From: Candidatus Levyibacteriota bacterium
Lineage (GTDB): Bacteria; Patescibacteriota; Microgenomatia; Levybacterales; UBA12049
Assembly (NCBI GenBank): GCA_016180725.1
Contig: JACPAR010000006.1
Location: 1 to 41,409 of the forward strand
Direction: 5' to 3'
DNA: 41,409 bases
Under the pieces are notes generated by a model. That model saw only the letters and a list, made by a program, of their open reading frames with translations, was not told the origin of the DNA and did not search any database. The position numbers were made by a program, and so were the translations under genes. How positions within the stretch are numbered: position 1 is the stretch's first letter; the number at the start of each line of letters is the position of its first letter. Shown here piece after piece: positions 34,222 through 41,409 of the stretch.

Positions 34222-37170
34222 TTATGCTGTTGTAGAGCAAAGCATTTTGTATTCACACTCGTGGCAAAATGTTGACTTGCTGCAGGCAAAATCGCTGGTT
34301 GAAATCTCTTGCACTTTTTGCATAATGTATTCTTTTACTTGTTTTAATTGTTCTTTAGTTCTGGTTGTAGTTAGTTTTTTATCATTACTTAAAAAATGAA
34401 GCGTTAGCAGTATTTCTTCGGGTTTTTTGTTAAAAATTTTGTCTTGAATTTGCGTTGCCGCCAGGGCGTAAATTGTTAACTGTAAATTTTTGGCAACTTC
34501 TTTTTCATCCGGAATATTATCGCTTGTTTTATAATCTATAATTTCAATTTTATTATCATTTGTTTTATCAACTCTATCTATTCTTCCGCCTATTTTTATT
34601 TTATTAACGTAAAAATTAAATGGTGTTTCTAAAGCAATTGGTTGGGATTTTAACTTTTTAGGGTCAAAATTATTTTTTACATATTCTGTTAAAATTTTCT
34701 TTGCGTGTTGTCTTGCTTCCTGCTCGTGGGTTTTACTTGTGTAACCTTCGTTTATCCAAACAGTGTCTAAGATTTGTAAAATAGTATCTGTTTTAGTTTT
34801 TTCATCATTTAAAAAATTGCGATAAAAATCACGCAGTGCATTATGTATGCTTATGCCAAAACTTTGTGCCGCTACTTGAGGGGTAGGAATTTTTAAAATA
34901 TATTTTAATTTATAATGCAATGGACAAATTTCAAATGTTTGAATTTGAGAATAGGAAATATAATTTAATTGGTATTTCGAAGTGTTGTTAATAGGGGTGA
35001 CTATACTTATTTCTTTTTTATTTTTTTCCTGCGCCCAATCCAAAAGAGAAGGCTGAATTATTATTTTTTTAATTTTTTGTTTATCAGTAATTTTTAATAC
35101 GTCTTGTTCTCCCAGTGTTTCATAAACAAAAGGAGAAATTTTACGTTCCCTTTTTCCTTCTCCATAAAAATTTGCAGCGGTTAAAAACAAGCTATCTCTT
35201 GCTCTTGTCATGCCAACATAAAAAAGTCTTCTTTCTTCCTGCAAGTGAAAATCACCAATAGGTAAAATTTCTTTAATAAGCTCTTGAGGAATTGGGATTT
35301 GTTCGTGTCTTTCTCTGGTTGGAAAACGCTGATTAACAAGATTAACAAGAAAAACTACAGGAAATTCAAGGCCCTTACTTGAGTGTATTGTTAAAATATT
35401 TACTGCGTTATTTTCGCTCCAATCCGTGTTTGCAGCTAACGGACTTTCTCCCATTTGCATTGATAAGTCTATCCAGTCAACAACTGCAAAAACATCTGCT
35501 TTTTCGTGTTCGGCTTCGTATGTTTTTAGCTTGTCAAAAAATTTCGCAATGTTTTGAAATTTTTTTTCATCTGTTTCCGATTTTGTTAAAAGCATTTTTT
35601 TTAACAGCCCGGAATCTTCTAAAAAATAATAAAGAATTTGTCCTGCAGTTTCTTTAGGGACGAGTTTAAGATGTTTTTTAATCATCTTTAATATGTTTTT
35701 TAGTTTTTCTTTTGCGTTATCTTTAAGAAAAATATTTTCGCTATTTTCAGGATTATCCAGTATTTCTAAGGCTTCAAAAAGAGTAAAATTTTTTCGTCTG
35801 GCAAAGTTTAAAAGCGCTGCAATCTCTAAAGCATCCAGCTCAAATATTTGTAAAGCCAAAACTCTGTAAAAAGAAGTTGAATCCTCAAAATTATAAAGTA
35901 CTTTAAGATAGGAAATTAAATCTTTAATTTCTTCCCGTTGAAAAAGTTGTCCGGGTCCTAAAAATTGGTAGGGAATATTAAAGCGTATAAGAGTTCTAAC
36001 AAAAGCCTGTGCATAATCATTAGCTCTTACTAGTATTGCAAAATCTTTATACTGATAGTTATTAGCTTTTAATTCCTGAATCTTTTTTACAACAGTTTCT
36101 GCTTCGTCTTCTACTCTCTCGGTAAAAATAAACTCAATTGGTTTACCTTTAATCTTTCGCATAGAGGTTAATTTTTTAATTACTTTTTCTTTGATTTCCA
36201 AACGGTCGGGGTTATTGTTTTGTATAAGAGCATAAGAACTATTTAATATTTCTTCTGTAGAGCGGTAATTTTTAGTAAGGGTTATGATTTTTACATTTGG
36301 GAAATGTTTTCTAAACTGAATCATATTAGAAATCGCAGCTCCCCGCCATCTGTAAATCGCCTGATCGTCATCTCCAACAACTGTAATATTTTGCTTTTGG
36401 CCGGCAAGAAGAATCGCCAAAGTATTTTGGGCAAAGTTAGTGTCTTGGAATTCATCAACCAATATATATTTGAATTGTTCTTGATAATTTTTTAGAATAT
36501 TTGTTCTCTCTCTAAAAAGTTTTAAAGTGTTAGAAATAAGGCCGGAAAAATCCATGAACCCTTCTTTAATTTTTAATTCTTCGTATGTTTTGTATGCATC
36601 TGCTAGCTCAAGATTTTTCCTGATTTCATCTTTATCAGCGTTTAGCGTATAGCGTTTAGCGTTCAGTTTTTTAGCATAGAGAAGATACTCATCGGGTGAT
36701 ACATCTTCGTCTTTTAATCTGCTAAAATGCTGAAGCATGCCCATAATAAATTTATTTGGATTACCAAGAGGTCTAAAATATTCAAGTTTAAATTTAAATA
36801 AATTCTGGCGCAAAAAGAGGACATTTTCTGCCTCGGTAAAAAGTTTATAAGAAGGGTTAAGGCCAATGTGAATTGCTTCGTTTCTTAAAATTCTATCGCA
36901 AAAAGCATGAAAAGTAGAAATCCACATTTGGGTGTATCCATAAGGCATTGTTTGGTCAATGCGTTCCTCCATTTCCTGGGCGGCTTTTTCGGTAAATGTG
37001 AGAGCTAAAATATTAATTGGAGAAATCTTTTTTTCAAGGATAAGGTATTTTATACGTTGTGTGACTACTGTCGTTTTCCCGGTTCCAGCCCCAGCGATAA
37101 TTAGAAGAGGGCCTTCTTCGTGCTTGACTGCCTCAAGTTGTTCGCTGTTGAGAATTCTTTCCTCTGACAT
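34222..37170 (-). CDS. UvrD/PcrA-like helicase fused to PD-(D/E)XK nuclease with Cys cluster
   Basis: AGAGTGKTTVVTQRI, VDEFQDTNFAQ, VGDDDQAIYRWRGA, GRIDRVD...IIDYKTS, C-x(n)-CHECEYKMLC. Confidence 0.93.
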   Translation of the reverse strand: MSEERILNSEQLEAVKHEEGPLLIIAGAGTGKTTVVTQRIKYLILEKKISPINILALTFTEKAAQEMEERIDQTMPYGYTQMWISTFHAFCDRILRNEAIHIGLNPSYKLFTEAENVLFLRQNLFKFKLEYFRPLGNPNKFIMGMLQHFSRLKDEDVSPDEYLLYAKKLNAKRYTLNADKDEIRKNLELADAYKTYEELKIKEGFMDFSGLISNTLKLFRERTNILKNYQEQFKYILVDEFQDTNFAQNTLAILLAGQKQNITVVGDDDQAIYRWRGAAISNMIQFRKHFPNVKIITLTKNYRSTEEILNSSYALIQNNNPDRLEIKEKVIKKLTSMRKIKGKPIEFIFTERVEDEAETVVKKIQELKANNYQYKDFAILVRANDYAQAFVRTLIRFNIPYQFLGPGQLFQREEIKDLISYLKVLYNFEDSTSFYRVLALQIFELDALEIAALLNFARRKNFTLFEALEILDNPENSENIFLKDNAKEKLKNILKMIKKHLKLVPKETAGQILYYFLEDSGLLKKMLLTKSETDEKKFQNIAKFFDKLKTYEAEHEKADVFAVVDWIDLSMQMGESPLAANTDWSENNAVNILTIHSSKGLEFPVVFLVNLVNQRFPTRERHEQIPIPQELIKEILPIGDFHLQEERRLFYVGMTRARDSLFLTAANFYGEGKRERKISPFVYETLGEQDVLKITDKQKIKKIIIQPSLLDWAQEKNKKEISIVTPINNTSKYQLNYISYSQIQTFEICPLHYKLKYILKIPTPQVAAQSFGISIHNALRDFYRNFLNDEKTKTDTILQILDTVWINEGYTSKTHEQEARQHAKKILTEYVKNNFDPKKLKSQPIALETPFNFYVNKIKIGGRIDRVDKTNDNKIEIIDYKTSDNIPDEKEVAKNLQLTIYALAATQIQDKIFNKKPEEILLTLHFLSNDKKLTTTRTKEQLKQVKEYIMQKVQEISTSDFACSKSTFCHECEYKMLCSTTA

Positions 37171-37231
37171 AGAGACAAAAGGTATTTTATCACAACCATA
37201 CTAAATATTGTTGAGTTTTAATTAAATAAAT

Positions 37232-37672
37232 TTATTGCTCAACTATTACTGTTCCAGTTTGGCTTGGGTTTAAATGATTATGATATTTAAGTGTTCCCGG
37301 TTTGTCAAAAACTAACTCCACAGATGCTCCATTACTTAACTCACCCAAGTTAAGAGGTGGGTAAAGGAGATGGGTTGGATGCAAGTCTGAATTGACAGTT
37401 ACTGTTTCTCCGCCTTTATTGGTCCATACAACTTTTGTCCCCGGCTTAATCTTAATTGTTTCCGGTGTAAAACCGGAGGTTGTTATAATTACGTTTGTAG
37501 TTTCTGTTGTTTTATTTAGTGATGGAGAAACTGTAGTTGGCTGTGCGTTGGTTACTTGTTTTGTTGGTGTTGACTGATTGGTTTTCGGTTGGCTAGTTAA
37601 TAAGAAAAGCGCTAAACCGGTAACCAGAACTACAGCTATAACTATTGTTAATTTAGTGTTTATAATAATCAC
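37232..37672 (-). CDS. Membrane-anchored cupredoxin-domain protein
   Basis: N-terminal TM, TSGFTPETIKIKPGTKVVWTNKGGETVTV...GTLKYHNHLNPSQTGTVIVEQ. Confidence 0.85.
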   Translation of the reverse strand: MIIINTKLTIVIAVVLVTGLALFLLTSQPKTNQSTPTKQVTNAQPTTVSPSLNKTTETTNVIITTSGFTPETIKIKPGTKVVWTNKGGETVTVNSDLHPTHLLYPPLNLGELSNGASVELVFDKPGTLKYHNHLNPSQTGTVIVEQ

Positions 37673-37760
37673 CTCCTTTTGGGCAAAATGAAGATTTAAT
37701 GAAAGATTATCACATCAGAGTTATTTGTGCAATATCTCTGCACCAAGCCTTACTATTTTC

Positions 37761-38552
37761 TTACCTAAATCTCAAGAATAATGCGTTAACTGTTAATAGA
37801 GAAAAAATTAGCGTGTCCGGTAATAAGTTAGCAACTAGAGGCGGAAAAATTATTATAAATGAAATTATCGCAACTAAAAAGCCAAATAACAATTGTCTAT
37901 TAGAATGATAGGGGGTAGTCATGGGTTCAGGAAGCATAACTGCTGCAAAGAATATAAAAGTTGGGTCAAATAATGATTCAGCAGCTTGATGCTGCATATA
38001 TTTAGCTACTATATTCATGATTAAAATAATCAAGATATTTGTTGCAAAAAAAGAAAGCTGATTAAAATAGCGGCGCATTCTAAAAGCAGAAATAAGAAAA
38101 GGCGAAAGAAGAACAATAAAAAAAATTATGGATAAAAAATTATTTGCAAAAATTTTTTGCCAAGATACAGCCCACCAGGAAATATTATGGCGAAAAATAA
38201 ACGCCTCTAAAAACAGTCCAAATCCTGCCGGGTTGAATATATGTTTTTGCTCAATTCTTATAAAGTTTTTAGAGAACATTGCTAACACGCCGGCTATTAT
38301 TGGCGCATAAGGCGGAAGGCTTGGTGCGGTTAAAAGCCCGATTATTAATCCGGATACAATTGCTGAGCTTAGTAAAAATGAAGGAAGTTTTCTGATTTTT
38401 ATAAAAATAAAGTCAGAAATTAAAGTTGAAGAAAGTGCAAGAAATAAATATAAAACTGTTTGCATAGAAGGGCTATGTATAACAGCGCTTAAATATATAA
38501 GAATAAGCGTAAAAGAAAGCTGGACTTTAGGAATAAGAATTAAGTTTTTCAT
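37761..38552 (-). CDS. RnfD/NqrB-like membrane protein
   Basis: SGLIIGLLTAPSLPPYAPIIAGVLAMFSKNFIRIEQKHIFNPAGFGL; FDPTFIFFAAVMLPEPMTTP. Confidence 0.7.
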   Translation of the reverse strand: MKNLILIPKVQLSFTLILIYLSAVIHSPSMQTVLYLFLALSSTLISDFIFIKIRKLPSFLLSSAIVSGLIIGLLTAPSLPPYAPIIAGVLAMFSKNFIRIEQKHIFNPAGFGLFLEAFIFRHNISWWAVSWQKIFANNFLSIIFFIVLLSPFLISAFRMRRYFNQLSFFATNILIILIMNIVAKYMQHQAAESLFDPTFIFFAAVMLPEPMTTPYHSNRQLLFGFLVAIISFIIIFPPLVANLLPDTLIFSLLTVNALFLRFR

Positions 38553-38558
38553 TTTTAC

Positions 38559-38580
38559 TTGATATAATTAAGTATATCAA
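38559..38580. promoter_or_regulatory. Inverted repeat TTGATATA-N6-TATATCAA in divergent promoter region
   Basis: 8-bp perfect arms between two divergent starts; overlaps TATAAT. Confidence 0.5.
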
Positions 38581-38591
38581 TATTACTATTT

Positions 38592-39323
38592 ATGGCAATG
38601 CCTAACATATTTCTATTTCCATTTATTAAAAAAGAAGAAATTGCAGAGGGCACATATGCATTCTTTTTTAAAAAAAGTGAGGAATTTAATTTTTTACCCG
38701 GTCAATATATCCGGATTATACTACCTCACCAAAATCCCGACAACAGGGGACAAACGCGTTTATTTTCGATTTCATCATCACCTCTCGAAAAAGATTACAT
38801 TAGGATTGTCACAAAAGTAATTAAAAGTTCTTTTAAAAAAGCTTTGTATAATTTAACGCCGGGAGCAAAAGTTCAATTTTCTCCACCAATGGGATCATTT
38901 ATTTTAAAAGAAGAAGACAAACAGGAACGTTTATTTTTAGCAGGCGGTATCGGAATTACCCCTTTTTTATGCATGTTGGAATATGCAAACGAAAAGAAAC
39001 TTTCAATTCCATTAACGCTTTTTGTTTCATTTTCAACGGTTGAAGAGGTTATTTATTATAAAAAGTTACAAGAGATTTCGCAGAATAATTTGTCAATAAA
39101 AATTATTTACACAGTGACTCATCCAGAAGATTCAAAAAAACCTTGGGTTGGAGAAACAGGAAGAATTTCTCAAAACTTAATTAAAAAATATGCTTTAGAT
39201 ATCTTAAAGCCTTTTTACTACATAGCCGGTCCGCCGGCAATGGTTGATGCCATGCGAAAATTAGTTGATTCTATGGGAGTTGCAAACGAAAAAATCCGTA
39301 CAGAAAATTTTACCGGATATTAA
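38592..39323 (+). CDS. FNR-like FAD/NAD(P)H oxidoreductase
   Basis: PGQYIRIILP, RLFSISSSP, FLAGGIGITPFLCMLEYA, YIAGPPAMVDAMRKL. Confidence 0.9.
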   Translation: MAMPNIFLFPFIKKEEIAEGTYAFFFKKSEEFNFLPGQYIRIILPHQNPDNRGQTRLFSISSSPLEKDYIRIVTKVIKSSFKKALYNLTPGAKVQFSPPMGSFILKEEDKQERLFLAGGIGITPFLCMLEYANEKKLSIPLTLFVSFSTVEEVIYYKKLQEISQNNLSIKIIYTVTHPEDSKKPWVGETGRISQNLIKKYALDILKPFYYIAGPPAMVDAMRKLVDSMGVANEKIRTENFTGY

Positions 39324-40324
39324 TTTTTTTCTTCCAGCATTTTTGTTGACTGAAGTTTTTGGCCAAACTTTGTAAAACCTATTGTTACATTGCTAAATTG
39401 CGAGGATGCATTATTAAGATGTTTTCCCAAAACGTCCAAGTTTTCTTCGACTTTACAATAATCAATTTGCAAAGCTCTTAATAATTTAAATATTTCCTTT
39501 GACCTTGATTCTATTCTTTTGCCCTCAAAAGCTAAGAGAATTGTTTGAAGATGAGCATACAAAGTGCTTGGAGAAACAATATAAACCCTTGCCCTTTTTG
39601 CATATTCCATAATTTCTGACTCATTAACTACTTCATAGTAAACAGACTCGCTTGGAACATACATAAGAGCAAAATCCATAGTTTGTTCATCCGGCAGAAT
39701 ATATTTTTTAGCAATATCATCAATATGTTTTTTAACGTCCCTAATAAATTCTTTTTGCATATGTAATTTTTCTGCTTCATTTTCTGCTTTTATTATTCTT
39801 TGGAAATTTTCCATCGGAAATTTTGAGTCAATCGGCAAAATTCCGGCATCTGTTTTTATTGCCGCATCAACTTTATTGCCTGATTTAAATTCGTATTGAA
39901 GATGAAAGCTTTGTTTTGGAAACATTTGTGTAATTAAATCTTTTAAAACATGTTCTCCAATATTTCCTCTTAGTTTTGGGCTTTTTAAAAATTCCTGGAG
40001 TTCTTTCATGCTTCTGCCAATTTCGCTCATTTGGCCTACTTCTTTACCAACGTCTTTAATAACAGCAGCGGCTTTATCAAGCCTTTCGTTTAATTGTTTG
40101 GAGTTTTCCTGCAGAGTTTTTACCATATCGCTGGAATTTGACCGCATTGCTTCGTTAAGCGTTTTATTTGTTGCATCAAGCGAAGTCTGCATTGTTTTAA
40201 GCCATTCAAAAAGCGAACCATCATCTTTTTTACTGTTTAAATCAGACAATTTTTTGTTCAAAACAAAGAGAATAACAATGAAACCAAAAAGAATAAGAGA
40301 AATTGTGAGCAGTTCCATTGACAT
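39320..40324 (-). CDS. rmuC: DNA recombination protein RmuC
   Basis: LRGNIGEHVLKDLITQMFPKQSFHLQYEFKSGNKVDAAI...LPIDSKFPMENFQRI; MYVPSESVYYEV. Confidence 0.93.
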   Translation of the reverse strand: MSMELLTISLILFGFIVILFVLNKKLSDLNSKKDDGSLFEWLKTMQTSLDATNKTLNEAMRSNSSDMVKTLQENSKQLNERLDKAAAVIKDVGKEVGQMSEIGRSMKELQEFLKSPKLRGNIGEHVLKDLITQMFPKQSFHLQYEFKSGNKVDAAIKTDAGILPIDSKFPMENFQRIIKAENEAEKLHMQKEFIRDVKKHIDDIAKKYILPDEQTMDFALMYVPSESVYYEVVNESEIMEYAKRARVYIVSPSTLYAHLQTILLAFEGKRIESRSKEIFKLLRALQIDYCKVEENLDVLGKHLNNASSQFSNVTIGFTKFGQKLQSTKMLEEKN

Positions 40325-40400
40325 GCCACCTATTGTAGCAGAAATAGAAGAGATTTTACAAAAAAACAGATTTTTAATAATTTTTTCAAGATCCAGGCTT

Positions 40401-40988
40401 TTAATGGGGAGAGGGGTGGTGAAAGACAGTTACAATTGTTTTTTTAACTGATTTCTCAGCTGCTTTTCTTACCTTTTTAATTCCATTGGCAACAGGATCA
40501 ATCTTATTGCTTAATACTAGTGTATTCATAGTGATAAACCAGGTTGTCCAAACAAAAGCAGTTGTTCCTAAACTTTCCATAATAAATGTATCATTTTCGG
40601 TTAATGCTGCTAACATATTAGCTACTGCACTGGGTGCTGATAATTCTAATAAGTTAATAAAATGTCCTCCAGAGGATCCAACAACAGAGTTTCCTGTTAA
40701 TCCGTATATTGTGCTTGCCACAGGACTGGCGCAATATTTTTTAAGCTCTAAAGCTTTTGCTTCTAAGACAACACTTAATAAACTTGCTGCCCCCAAAATA
40801 CCTATAACAAAATATTTTAAAAGCTCTGGATCTACTTCTCTTAAGACCTCGTGAGTTCCAAACGCGATTCCCGTTGCAATAGGACCTCCGATTACAGAAT
40901 ATATGGGTGAAATAGCTAAACTAGCAGCAAAACCATCTGGGTTAACTCTTTGGCGGGCAGCGGCAATTGCTTCTTTTAATCTAGACAT
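40401..40988 (-). CDS. Hypothetical multi-TM membrane protein
   Basis: Long ORF with several hydrophobic segments. Confidence 0.6.
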   Translation of the reverse strand: MSRLKEAIAAARQRVNPDGFAASLAISPIYSVIGGPIATGIAFGTHEVLREVDPELLKYFVIGILGAASLLSVVLEAKALELKKYCASPVASTIYGLTGNSVVGSSGGHFINLLELSAPSAVANMLAALTENDTFIMESLGTTAFVWTTWFITMNTLVLSNKIDPVANGIKKVRKAAEKSVKKTIVTVFHHPSPH

Positions 40989-41055
40989 TTCAACATTTTA
41001 AATTTTTACTCCAATTAAGTCAATTTTTCCAAAGCAAAATGTTTTTATAGGAGGA

Positions 41056-41409
41056 TTAAAATATCTTTTTTCTAAAGGCCCAGAGGCTAAGGCCTGCAGC
41101 CAATATAACTAAAACTATTCCGGCAATAATATTAAAGGTATTACTTTGAGCAAGAACTTGTTTTGGTGTTGGAGTTGAATTTTCTTGTGTACCTAAAACA
41201 TCTTTTGATTTAGGAGTTGGTGTGACAGTTGTTTCTTCACCATTTTCTGTTTTTGCACCCAGAACCTCTGGGGTAAGTCCGGCTGCCTCTGCGAGTTGCG
41301 TAAGGGCTCCCAACACCTGACCTTGTGTGGAAGAAGCGCCACCACCCGAACAATCATGAGACCCACAGCCTAATCCGTCTGACTTTCCATCCCCATTACT
41401 TCCTCCGCC
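41056..41409 (-). CDS. Surface-type protein C-terminus (5' end outside window)
   Basis: Frame stays open to the window edge: GGGSNGDGKSDGLGCGSHDCSGGGASSTQGQVLGALTQ...IIAGIVLVILAAGLSLWAFRKKIF*. Confidence 0.75.
   Translation of the reverse strand, partial: GGGSNGDGKSDGLGCGSHDCSGGGASSTQGQVLGALTQLAEAAGLTPEVLGAKTENGEETTVTPTPKSKDVLGTQENSTPTPKQVLAQSNTFNIIAGIVLVILAAGLSLWAFRKKIF

Noticed and set aside
34222-37170. Helicase-nuclease fusion as a novel defence gene
   Set aside because: UvrD-like helicases fused to AddB/Cas4-like nuclease domains with a Cys cluster are a known housekeeping or repair architecture; no defence neighbours.

Overview
AT-rich bacterial chromosomal window. Its core is one long ribosomal-protein/transcription superoperon: tuf, S10-spc-alpha clusters, secY, adk, map, infA, rpmJ, rpoA, rplM-rpsI. 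There is no uL30 gene (rpmD) between rpsE and rplO, and uL2 has a short N-terminus, both consistent with Patescibacteria/CPR (probably Microgenomates-like; inference only). Downstream are a NicO-like transporter, a small accessory/mobile patch (RAYT-type Y1 transposase flanked by 33-bp imperfect inverted repeats, a truncated integrase-type transposase, a nonsense-interrupted hydrolase, an ART-like ORF), tRNA-Pro(GGG), recA-recX-rny, a frameshifted SPFH gene, hup, an ABC-2 exporter, rnpB (RNase P RNA, minus strand), a UvrD-nuclease fusion, and a cupredoxin / RnfD-like / FNR-like redox cluster. The strongest unexplained signal is a set of short hairpin-forming repeats. They fill nearly every long spacer of the superoperon and usually end directly at the next start codon. 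Related sequence also appears in frame inside protein genes (map, uvrD, recX, rplC tail) and in variable helices of RNase P RNA. A second candidate system is an attenuator-like leader (promoter, 11-codon ORF, alternative pairing, intrinsic terminator) directly upstream of rplC. All calls are by eye from sequence; no database search or folding program was run.
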